A DNA stretch of 5,810 nucleotides from UBA1189 sp045126595 (lineage in GTDB: Bacteria; Bacteroidota; Bacteroidia; Bacteroidales; Bacteroidaceae). The position numbers and the translations under genes are program-made. A model generated the notes under the pieces. That model saw only the letters and a program-made list of their open reading frames with translations, was not told the origin of the DNA and did no database searches. The stretch is from the NCBI GenBank assembly GCA_045126595.1, contig JBGVOS010000081.1, forward strand, positions 1-5,810. The letters run 5' to 3'. Below, one piece after another: positions 1-5,409 of this stretch; the stretch's first letter is position 1, and every line of letters begins with the position of its first letter.

Positions 1-276
1 TTCCAAATCTGCACGAAAGGCAAAGAGCCTACACTCTATTTTTACCGCGACAGTTCTCAGCACGAAGTGGATTTACTCCTCCAACGTGGTTTCCAATATG
101 AAGGTTATGAGATAAAGTCCTCGCAAACCTTCACACGAGAATTCCTTGGTGGGCTACACTACCTGGGCAAGCTTTTGGGTGAACGCCTTACTCGCTCTGC
201 TGTCATCTACTCGGGAGCGGAACAATTAGACACTTCGCACGACGGCATTATTAACTTTAGAGAATTCAAGTTGTAA
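1..276 (+). CDS. DUF4143-type AAA ATPase, C-terminal end (5' part outside window)
   Basis: The reading frame is open from the first base and ends at TAA 274-276, leaving the last 91 residues of a larger protein. The visible part matches the C-terminal DUF4143 domain found on bacterial AAA ATPases, which usually total about 380-450 residues. It shows YFYRDSSQHEVDLL (residues 13-26) followed by YEIKSSQTF (36-44). In this family the domain has a PD-(D/E)xK nuclease-like core. Asp24, Glu37 and Lys39 fit the D...ExK signature, so the core residues look intact, although nuclease activity has not been established for most members. The nucleotide-binding Walker motifs would lie upstream, outside the window. 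The role of these proteins is poorly known. The gene converges on the MORN-repeat gene at 560-2218. Family assignment is fairly sure; function is not. Confidence 0.85.
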   Translation, partial: FQICTKGKEPTLYFYRDSSQHEVDLLLQRGFQYEGYEIKSSQTFTREFLGGLHYLGKLLGERLTRSAVIYSGAEQLDTSHDGIINFREFKL

Positions 277-427
277 AGGCTGCAAGAAAAGATGTGATGG
301 TCAAGGTTGTGACTAAGTGAGTGCAGAGCCATGCTTGCATGAGCTATGCCAAGCGTGAACAAGCTCGACGAAGTCAGGGACGTTGTGAACTTGATAAATC
401 AGCGTAACGAATAAGGTTTGTTAAAGC

Positions 428-495
428 TATAAATCCACGGAAGGCCTTCGAAGTACGCCTGCGTCTATTCTTAGAAAACCTTCCATGGATTTGTG
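428..495. terminator. Long inverted repeat between convergent genes, candidate bidirectional terminator
   Basis: Arms 431-444 (AAATCCACGGAAGG) and 479-492 (CCTTCCATGGATTT) pair over 14 positions with one C-A mismatch. Three outer positions (428-430 with 493-495) add one A-T pair and two G-T wobbles. The loop is 34 bases. A second small hairpin follows (GCGGA 495-499 / TCCGC 509-513). The site lies between the stop codons of two convergent genes (276 and 560), where a two-way terminator is expected. Neither side has a clear T-run, so termination is inferred from position and symmetry. The rest of 277-559 shows only small dyads such as CATGC-TT-GCATG at 330-341 and no credible gene. Confidence 0.45.
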
Positions 496-559
496 CGGAT
501 AGTGTGTGTCCGCTGTGACGAATGTGTTAATTGGTGTCCTTTATAGATAGTTGATAGTA

Positions 560-2218
560 TTAATCCCAAACGACAGAATATCTCTGACCATTATAGTCAA
601 ACGAGAGCTTGATACTGTCATACTTCTTTTTCGTGGATGCTATCAGGATGATTTTGTCAATAGTAGAATGAGCAGAAACTATAAATTCAGAACATTTGGT
701 GTCTTCAATCTTCTTTGATGCAAATGCATTTGCGTCTTCAGAAATCTTATCAGCCTTAGCTTTTTCTTGTTGGTATACCTGATATCTTACTTGTCCATCA
801 ACATATACCCCAGTACTATTTGCGCTGGAGGAAGTTGTATTTGAACTATATGCTTGTGAAGAAGTATTACTTGTACTAGCACTTTTCGCTCCTCCCACAG
901 CACCACCAGCTGCGGCATATCCGTTACTATTAACTACTGCACCCAACAAAGCCCCGACAGCTGCGGCTTTACTGTTTGTTGTAGTACTTGATGCTGCAGA
1001 AGAGGAACTGTTACCATAACCAGAAGATGCTGTTTGTGTTCTTTGTGTTGCTGCCGCATTTGCTGTAGCTTCAGCGTTAGCGTAGGCTCTTTTAGAAATG
1101 ATTTCTGCATAATTCTTATAGATTCCCATCGCCGTTTCTTCAGCGAGAAGCATATTTTTAGACGGAACATCTTTTTTGATGTATTCTACTGTGATATTAC
1201 TAATATGAACTTTAATGTCTTTATCCGTGTTATTTAATATAGATAATCCTATTTCCTTGAAATAAGTTTGGTAACCAGAGAAATACATCTTACCTCCTCC
1301 TGTAGTTCGAATTTTATTGGCATTGTATATCTCGTAATTTGAATTGACAATAGCTGCCGATATTCCAAACTCTCCATCATTGGAAACAATCTTCTTATAG
1401 ATGATTCTGCGTGAATTGTCTCCATCTCTGTATTCGCAAGCTCCACATTTCAAGCCATTTTCATAAGGGATTTCTTCTATCACCAAACCAGATGTATTGT
1501 ATTTTTTTACTATGCCATTGAATAGGCCACTGCTAAAAGGGGCCACAATACAAACATCGCCATTAGGGTAGTATGCTGTGCACACGCCGTCCAGTATATC
1601 AGATTTGTATTCTTCGGTAGTGGACAAAGCACCAGAATTACTATAAGTGTTTAAGGTTCCGGTAAATTTATTATCATATACTTCACCATTGCGCAAGACC
1701 TTACCATCTTCAGTATATGAAACGAACTTTCCACACATTGCTCCATTTTCGTACATTGCTGCTGTCTCTACATTTCTGTTGAGATAATAAGTTGCGCACA
1801 ATCCATTAAGAGAACCATCTTTGTAATTAGCCTCTTTAAGAAGCTCTCCTGATTCACTATACTCTTTTGATGCTCCGTTTAGTTTGCCTTCTTCGAAATT
1901 TGCAATGAACTTTACTTGCCCATTTGGGAAATAACAAGTATAAAGACTTGTATACAAACTCTTCGAATCATCATACTTATCAATTGAAACGAATGAGCCC
2001 TCGGCATAAAGATAGTTTTCTCTCACATTAATGTCTTTGAACTTCTTTGGAAAATTCGGGTCCGCAGGAGTGTTTGTGATACGATGATAAGTTGCGAAAG
2101 CAGCTTCGGGAACACCCTTCCAGTCTTTGTCATAGTACAGTGTGTCAATTGTACTTTGTGCTTTCAAACTTGACAAACCACATGCGAAAGCAAGTAAAAA
2201 AACAAGATACTTTTTCAT
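560..2218 (-). CDS. Secreted MORN_2-repeat protein with low-complexity Ser/Ala/Thr region
   Basis: This is a 552-residue protein beginning with a clear Sec signal peptide: MKKYL, a hydrophobic stretch over residues 4-15, and a likely cut near LKAQ-S at 21-22. No lipobox Cys follows. Residues 96-264 hold seven tandem repeats of about 24-25 residues of the Y-x-x-(N/D/S)-G...Y/F-x-x-G-x-x-x-G type. These are MORN_2 repeats, as in proteins often annotated YwqK-like antitoxin, a label that does not prove antitoxin function. Residues about 303-375 form a mixed domain. Residues 377-470 are very rich in Ser, Ala, Thr and Asn and include a glycine-zipper-like stretch at 417-444 (AAAVGALLGAVV...GGAVGGA). 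A last folded-looking domain spans 471-552. The ATG at 2216-2218 is chosen because it starts the signal peptide. It is preceded by an A-rich stretch (AAAAAATAACAAAAG), with no strong Shine-Dalgarno. A periplasmic or outer-surface location is likely. The gene is A+T-richer than eno and cutC. The exact role is unknown. Confidence 0.85.
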   Translation of the reverse strand: MKKYLVFLLAFACGLSSLKAQSTIDTLYYDKDWKGVPEAAFATYHRITNTPADPNFPKKFKDINVRENYLYAEGSFVSIDKYDDSKSLYTSLYTCYFPNGQVKFIANFEEGKLNGASKEYSESGELLKEANYKDGSLNGLCATYYLNRNVETAAMYENGAMCGKFVSYTEDGKVLRNGEVYDNKFTGTLNTYSNSGALSTTEEYKSDILDGVCTAYYPNGDVCIVAPFSSGLFNGIVKKYNTSGLVIEEIPYENGLKCGACEYRDGDNSRRIIYKKIVSNDGEFGISAAIVNSNYEIYNANKIRTTGGGKMYFSGYQTYFKEIGLSILNNTDKDIKVHISNITVEYIKKDVPSKNMLLAEETAMGIYKNYAEIISKRAYANAEATANAAATQRTQTASSGYGNSSSSAASSTTTNSKAAAVGALLGAVVNSNGYAAAGGAVGGAKSASTSNTSSQAYSSNTTSSSANSTGVYVDGQVRYQVYQQEKAKADKISEDANAFASKKIEDTKCSEFIVSAHSTIDKIILIASTKKKYDSIKLSFDYNGQRYSVVWD

Positions 2219-2243
2219 CTTTTGTTATTTTTTAGTCGCTTGT

Positions 2244-2308
2244 AAGTCTCCCGAAGTCGGCCTTAATAATGTGTTTAGCTAACGAATACAAGAAAAGCGT
2301 AGAGACTT
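2244..2308 (-). other. Leader stem next to the MORN gene start
   Basis: AAGTCTC at 2244-2250 is the exact reverse complement of GAGACTT at 2302-2308, giving a 7-bp stem around a 51-base loop. The loop contains the palindrome TTAGCTAA (2275-2282). It lies 25-90 bases upstream of the MORN start on the transcribed strand. The stem overlaps the 2306-2309 segment of the rod-like RNA candidate, so the two foldings partly exclude each other. I saw no separate TAnnTTTG promoter for the MORN gene in 2219-2300. Confidence 0.3.
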
Positions 2309-2555
2309 GTCATGCTCATCGAAAATCAGGCTCTGGAAAACCGTAACAGAAATGAACAGAGAAACAAATACCCCACGCTGTAGCATATATGGGGAAAGTG
2401 TGTACAGCCTTTGATGGGCTGTACACCGCTTGCATATACGCAAACAGAATGAGCGTCACATTGTTCCTATCCTCTGTTTTTGAAATTTTCCAGATTTCGA
2501 TTTTTCGGATAAAAGCAAGAAACGCATTCTTGAACCGAGGATTTCTCCCCTCGGA
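2289..2555 (-). ncRNA. Candidate rod-like structured RNA (6S-like shape) or long structured 5' leader
   Basis: Seven segments pair in strict nested order: 2289-2294/2527-2532, 2297-2300/2522-2525, 2306-2309/2516-2519, 2320-2327/2499-2507 (one bulge), 2332-2340/2486-2494 (9 bp), 2355-2361/2472-2478 (7 bp) and 2363-2367/2461-2465. Together these give about 43 base pairs of one long rod with internal loops. Its top carries a perfect 10-bp hairpin, 2400-2409/2417-2426 (GTGTACAGCC / GGCTGTACAC). A hairpin CCCCA 2371-2375 / TGGGG 2390-2394 competes with ACGCT 2375-2379 / AGCGT 2452-2456. A 6-bp hairpin at 2535-2554 (CCGAGG / CCTCGG) would sit at the RNA 5' end. The minus strand is chosen because a TAnnTTTG box lies just upstream, at 2561-2568. 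Long rods with bubbles are typical of 6S RNA, but no known family is established here. It could instead be the MORN gene's untranslated leader. The 3' end is uncertain. Confidence 0.5.
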
Positions 2556-2559
2556 TGCT

Positions 2560-2611
2560 GCAAAATTAGTAATTTAAATTCAAAATCAATACCAATGCGT
2601 TATAATTTTGC
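2560..2611. repeat. Inverted repeat carrying two outward-facing -7 boxes
   Basis: GCAAAATTA (2560-2568) and TAATTTTGC (2603-2611) are exact reverse complements, 34 bases apart. Each holds a TAnnTTTG box, one per strand, directed outward. The plus-strand box (2603-2610) has no TTG at the proper distance upstream and no gene downstream for over 500 bases, so only the minus-strand box is a credible promoter. The 34 bases between are very A+T rich and include AATTTAAATT. Confidence 0.4.
2561..2589 (-). promoter_or_regulatory. Bacteroidota-type promoter, minus strand
   Basis: On the minus strand, TAATTTTG (2568 down to 2561) matches the -7 consensus TAnnTTTG exactly. A TTG at 2589-2587 lies 18 bases upstream, slightly short of the usual 19-21. 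Transcription would start a few bases past 2561, just before the 2535-2554 hairpin, and would run through the rod-like RNA and possibly on into the MORN gene. The -33 element is weak, so confidence is moderate. Confidence 0.5.
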
Positions 2612-3026
2612 AAAAAACAATGCAAACGCTCGAATGAGATAGTTGTTTCTCGAAGGTAAATAAAGCACATTTTGTGTGCACGAAGTCGAAAAAGGGAAAA
2701 CGGAAGTCTAATTTTTAGAAAGAGAAGCGGAAAAGAGGTTCCCATATGCCCATGCCATCAGATAGATAAAGCCATCACGAAATATATTAAGCGTCGCGAC
2801 CGCGAGCATACGTGAGCGTATGACTACTGCCCGACTGGAGCAACGTACCTCGATCTAGTTTGGAGCCCTCCAAACTGGAGTTTGTCTTTGTTCAAACTGG
2901 AGTTTGTAGCCCTTCAAATTAAATTATCACAGGCTTGAAAAAGTTTGACAAAAGTATGGTGGATAGCACAGTCAAAGTCTTTGTCCTTCGTTATAGACAA
3001 CCCCTATAAGGCTATCGATTGGGTCG
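2612..3026. other. Gene-free stretch with small dyads
   Basis: No open frame here has a start codon, ribosome site and family resemblance together. Short dyads occur: GCACA 2665-2669 / TGTGC 2675-2679; CATACG-TGAG-CGTATG at 2807-2822; GTCGCGAC at 2793-2800; TTATAG 2990-2995 / CTATAA 3004-3009. The three 22-bp repeats at 2857-2922 are listed separately. A plus-strand open stretch ending at TGA 2813-2815 reads DKAITKYIKRRDREHT but lacks a start and may be chance or a remnant. Confidence 0.4.
2857..2922. repeat. Three tandem 22-bp repeats with dyad ends
   Basis: The units are 2857-2878, 2879-2900 and 2901-2922. Each has the form AGTTTG-N8-CAAACTGG; the last is degenerate (CAAATTAA). The middle 8 bases differ (GAGCCCTC, TCTTTGTT, TAGCCCTT), while the ends AGTTTG and CAAACT recur at exactly 22-base spacing. 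AGTTTG and CAAACT are reverse complements, so each unit and each junction (CAAACTGGAGTTTG) is a dyad. The first unit is an almost perfect 20-bp inverted repeat (AGTTTGGAG-CC-CTCCAAACT). The array lies about 105 bases upstream of the eno -33 box. A stack of protein-binding sites or a small repeat cluster is possible; function is not shown. Confidence 0.6.
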
Positions 3027-3059
3027 TTTGCTGATGTCACAACATTATGCCTACCTTTG
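3027..3059 (+). promoter_or_regulatory. Bacteroidota-type promoter of eno
   Basis: TTTG at 3027-3030 is followed after 21 bases by TACCTTTG at 3052-3059, an exact match to the phylum's TTTG-N19-21-TAnnTTTG primary sigma consensus. Transcription should start a few bases past 3059, giving an untranslated leader of about 130 bases before the eno ATG at 3194. Confidence 0.8.
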
Positions 3060-3110
3060 CAATAGATTATGAAGGTAGACTACACCCGCAGAGAAATATA
3101 CAAGACCTGC

Positions 3111-3168
3111 CTTGGCACTTAGCTCGTCCAAGAAACTTTATGTTTCGCGCGTTTGTTACTACTAAAGT
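3111..3168 (+). repeat. Palindromic element in eno leader, related to one upstream of cutC
   Basis: CTTGG 3111-3115 pairs with CCAAG 3128-3132. GAAAC 3132-3136 pairs with GTTTC 3142-3146. ACTTTA 3135-3140 pairs with TAAAGT 3163-3168. The 14-mer GCTCGTCCAAGAAA at 3122-3135 recurs exactly at 4556-4569, in both places preceded by a similar CTTG..CTT(A/G). In both copies a larger dyad follows directly. This may be a dispersed intergenic repeat, and here it would be transcribed in the eno leader. Confidence 0.45.
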
Positions 3169-3180
3169 ATAAACCATAAC

Positions 3181-3187
3181 AAGGAAC
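3181..3187 (+). promoter_or_regulatory. Ribosome binding site of eno
   Basis: AAGGA at 3181-3185, within AAGGAAC, lies 8 bases before the ATG at 3194. It supports that start codon. A clear Shine-Dalgarno is less common in this phylum and fits a highly expressed gene. Confidence 0.55.
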
Positions 3188-3193
3188 AAAGAT

Positions 3194-4465
3194 ATGAGAA
3201 TAGCAGATATCCGAGGACGTGAGATCCTCGACTCGCGCGGCAACCCTACGGTGGAGGCCGAGGTGATATTGGAGAATGGTATTGTAGGTCGTGCGTCAGT
3301 ACCGTCGGGAGCCTCTACGGGGGAGAACGAGGCGCTGGAGTTGCGCGATGGTGACAAGCACCGCTATGGCGGCAAAGGTGTGGAGAAGGCGGTAGCCAAC
3401 ATCAATGACCGTATAGCCCCCATGCTGCGCGGATGCAACGTGTATGAGCAGCGCAACCTGGACCGCCTGATGCTGGAACTCGACGGTACGCCCACGAAGC
3501 GCCACCTCGGTGCCAATGCCATACTGGGCGTGTCGCTGGCCATAGCGAGGGCTGCGGCCGAGGCGTGTGGCATGCCGCTGTACCGCTACATCGGTGGAGC
3601 GAATGCTCACGTGATGCCCGTGCCGATGATGAACCTCCTCAATGGCGGGTGCCACTCCGACGCACCCATCGCCTTCCAAGAGTTTATGATACGCCCCATC
3701 GGGGCACACACGCTGCGCCAAGCCGTACAGATGGGCGCCGAGGTGTTTGCTGCGCTGAAGGGTGTGCTCAAGAAGCGCGGCTACAGCACGGGAGTAGGCG
3801 ACGAGGGCGGCTTTGCCCCTGCACTGGGTGGCACAGAAGAGGCGTTGGACGTGCTCGTCGAGGCCATCAAACGGGCAGGGTATGAGCCGGGAGCGGACAT
3901 CACACTGGCTTTGGATTGCGCTGCCTCGGAGTATTACAAGGAGGGGGTGTATGACTACACCCTGTTTGAGGGTCCTACGGGACATAAGCGCACCTCCGAG
4001 GAGCAGGTCGACTACCTGGAGCGCCTCGTGGAGTTCTACCCCATCGACTCCATCGAGGATGGCATGGCCGAGAACGACTGGGAGGGATGGGCGATGCTCA
4101 CCGAGCGCATTGGCGACCGATGCCAACTGGTGGGCGACGACCTCTTCGTGACCAATGTGAAGTACCTACAGAAGGGTATTGAGTGCCACTGTGCCAACAG
4201 CGTATTGGTGAAGGTGAATCAGATAGGTACGCTCACCGAGACGCTCGACACCATCGAACTGGCCCGTCGCAATGGCTACACCACCATCATCAGCCACCGC
4301 TCGGGCGAGACCGAGGACACCACGATTGCCGATATTGCCGTGGCGGTGAACGCAGGGCAGATAAAAACAGGCTCGATGAGCCGTAGTGACCGCACAGCCA
4401 AGTATAACCAGCTCATACGCATCGAGGAGGCATTGGGCGCTACGGCGCGATATGGACTGAAGTGA
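3194..4465 (+). CDS. eno: Enolase (phosphopyruvate hydratase)
   Basis: Enolase converts 2-phosphoglycerate to phosphoenolpyruvate in glycolysis, and the reverse in gluconeogenesis, in the cytoplasm with Mg2+. The protein is complete at 423 residues, close to the usual 425-435. The N-terminal domain has the GRASVPSGASTGENEALELRD segment (32-52) containing the flexible catalytic-loop Ser. The barrel carries the catalytic and metal residues: Glu204 in GDEGGF, Asp241, Glu288 in SIEDGM, Asp315 in VGDD, the general base Lys340 in LVKVNQIGT, His368-Arg369-Ser370 in SHRSGET, and Lys391 in IKTGS. The NGGCHSDAPIAFQEFMIRP stretch near 150-168 is typical of Bacteroidota enolases. The ATG at 3194 is supported by AAGGA 8 bases upstream and by the N-terminus MRIADIRGREILDSRG, standard for the family. 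The gene has its own promoter and terminator hairpin, so it appears monocistronic. The identification is very secure. Confidence 0.98.
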   Translation: MRIADIRGREILDSRGNPTVEAEVILENGIVGRASVPSGASTGENEALELRDGDKHRYGGKGVEKAVANINDRIAPMLRGCNVYEQRNLDRLMLELDGTPTKRHLGANAILGVSLAIARAAAEACGMPLYRYIGGANAHVMPVPMMNLLNGGCHSDAPIAFQEFMIRPIGAHTLRQAVQMGAEVFAALKGVLKKRGYSTGVGDEGGFAPALGGTEEALDVLVEAIKRAGYEPGADITLALDCAASEYYKEGVYDYTLFEGPTGHKRTSEEQVDYLERLVEFYPIDSIEDGMAENDWEGWAMLTERIGDRCQLVGDDLFVTNVKYLQKGIECHCANSVLVKVNQIGTLTETLDTIELARRNGYTTIISHRSGETEDTTIADIAVAVNAGQIKTGSMSRSDRTAKYNQLIRIEEALGATARYGLK

Positions 4466-4487
4466 AGAGATTTTTAATATGAATATG

Positions 4488-4527
4488 CAAATAGCAGCCC
4501 TGCGAGAGTTCGCGGGGCTGCTATTTG
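4488..4527 (+). terminator. Strong hairpin after eno, probable terminator
   Basis: Arms 4488-4500 (CAAATAGCAGCCC) and 4515-4527 (GGGCTGCTATTTG) pair perfectly over 13 bp. The stem continues inward through a T-G wobble and GCGA/TCGC to an 18-bp stem with a 4-base loop (GAGT, 4506-4509). It begins 22 bases after the eno stop codon. No T-run follows on the plus strand, but position and stability favour termination or 3'-end protection of the eno transcript. Confidence 0.65.
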
Positions 4528-4533
4528 TCACTT

Positions 4534-4566
4534 GCAAGCAAAATGCTTGCGCTTGGCTCGTCCAAG
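4534..4566. repeat. Two small hairpins between eno and cutC
   Basis: GCAAGCA 4534-4540 and TGCTTGC 4544-4550 form a 7-bp stem with loop AAA. CTTGG 4552-4556 and CCAAG 4562-4566 form a 5-bp stem around CTCGT. The second includes most of the 14-mer shared with the eno leader. Role unknown; these may be part of the same intergenic element as the following palindrome. Confidence 0.4.
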
Positions 4567-4630
4567 AAATTAGGCTGCGCCTCAGAAAAACGCAAGTATA
4601 CTTGCTTTTTCGTTCGGCTTGCACTAATTT
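4567..4630. repeat. 64-bp imperfect palindrome containing the cutC promoter
   Basis: The core GCAAGTATACTTGC (4592-4605) is a perfect 14-bp palindrome. AAAA 4587-4590 faces TTTT 4607-4610, GCC 4579-4581 faces GGC 4616-4618, and AAATTAG 4567-4573 faces CTAATTT 4624-4630. All share the same centre, at 4598.5. About 22 of 32 positions pair, plus two wobbles. The right arm contains both promoter boxes of cutC. It could be a regulator site or a dispersed repeat that supplies a promoter. Confidence 0.55.
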
Positions 4631-4632
4631 TG
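4602..4632 (+). promoter_or_regulatory. Bacteroidota-type promoter of cutC
   Basis: TTG at 4602-4604 lies 20 bases before TAATTTTG at 4625-4632, an exact TAnnTTTG. The start of transcription is expected a few bases past 4632, giving a leader of roughly 25-30 bases to the ATG at 4666. The TTG is within the palindrome core and the -7 box is at its right end, so a cruciform or a protein bound to the palindrome would cover the promoter. Confidence 0.7.
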
Positions 4633-4665
4633 CAATAATGAAAACCATGAATACACGAAACGCCT

Positions 4666-5409
4666 ATGAAATGTGAACTCTGCTCCTACTCCATCGCTGC
4701 ATGCCACACGGCAGCACGACTAGGCATAGACCGCGTAGAGCTGTGTGCATCGCCAGCCGAGGGGGGCGTAACGCCATCCATGGCCGCCATAACGGAGGCA
4801 TGCACCATCCCCGACATCGAGGTGAGCATCATGATACGTCCGCGAGGAGGCGACTTCCTCTATTCCGATGAGGAGTTTGCCATCATGCTGAGCGACGTCC
4901 ATCATGCGCGCGAAGCTGGCGCCACGGGAGTGGTGTTCGGATTGCTCACTGCCGATGGCAGGGTCGACATTGAACGCACACGCCGACTCGTGGAGGCGGC
5001 GCAGGGGATGGACACGACCTTCCACCGCGCCGTAGACATGACACGAGACTACCAGCAGGCCGTAGAGGATATCATCGCCGCTGGATGTACGCGCATACTC
5101 ACCTCGGGCGGCCACGACAAGGCCATCGACGGCATCGACAACATCGCGGGAGCCGTAGCGCTAGCGGCAGGACGCATAGAGATCATGGCGGGCAGCGGAG
5201 TATGTGCCGCCAACGCCGCGCAGCTGGCATTGACGGGGGTCGACGCCCTGCACTTCAGCGCCAAGAAGATGGTGCCGGGAGGGATGCTGTATCGCAACCC
5301 ACGCATCTCGATGGGAGGGACGGCCGAGGTCGACGAATATGCCGTGAGGGTGGTCGATGAAGAGGAGGCTATGAACATTGTAGAACAGATAAAATCACAT
5401 GAACTATGA
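4666..5409 (+). CDS. cutC: CutC family protein (copper homeostasis protein CutC)
   Basis: A complete 247-residue member of the CutC family, a TIM-barrel fold close to the usual length of about 240-250. Family motifs are present in order: DRVELCASPAEGGVTPS (22-38), SIMIRPRGGDF (54-64), GVVFGLL (88-94), TTFHRAVDM (117-125), RILTSGG (143-149), IEIMAGSGV (171-179) and LHFSAK (195-200). The family was linked to copper tolerance in Escherichia coli, but its direct biochemical activity and copper role remain uncertain, so the name is a family label. The protein is cytoplasmic, with no signal peptide. The ATG at 4666 gives the standard N-terminus; no Shine-Dalgarno is visible, as is frequent in this phylum. 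The stop TGA 5407-5409 overlaps the next gene's ATG at 5406, so the two genes are probably co-translated. Confidence 0.93.
   Translation: MKCELCSYSIAACHTAARLGIDRVELCASPAEGGVTPSMAAITEACTIPDIEVSIMIRPRGGDFLYSDEEFAIMLSDVHHAREAGATGVVFGLLTADGRVDIERTRRLVEAAQGMDTTFHRAVDMTRDYQQAVEDIIAAGCTRILTSGGHDKAIDGIDNIAGAVALAAGRIEIMAGSGVCAANAAQLALTGVDALHFSAKKMVPGGMLYRNPRISMGGTAEVDEYAVRVVDEEEAMNIVEQIKSHEL

Noticed and set aside
2389..2577. Plus-strand open frame of 62 residues
   Set aside because: It lies inside the inverted repeats of the rod-like RNA candidate, has no ribosome site or promoter, and its sequence resembles a frame forced by structured DNA. Its conservation as protein could not be seen.
2696..2815. 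Open stretch ending DKAITKYIKRRDREHT as a possible small gene or gene remnant
   Set aside because: No start codon or ribosome site in frame and no recognised family; the dyads at 2793-2822 explain part of the sequence.
2857..2922. CRISPR array
   Set aside because: Only three 22-bp units with 8-base variable centres; repeats and spacers are far too short and no cas gene is present.
277..3193. tRNA or rRNA genes in the gene-free stretches
   Set aside because: No cloverleaf with a T-loop GGTTCGAATC-type motif and no rRNA-like conserved segments were found by eye.
3296..4126. Antisense open frame of 276 residues within eno
   Set aside because: It is fully opposite the secure enolase gene and follows from G+C-rich codon use. 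No family motif is visible.
4638..4676. 12-residue leader peptide (MKTMNTRNAYEM) overlapping the cutC start
   Set aside because: Its ATG falls at about the predicted transcription start, there is no ribosome site, and there is no attenuator-like residue run.
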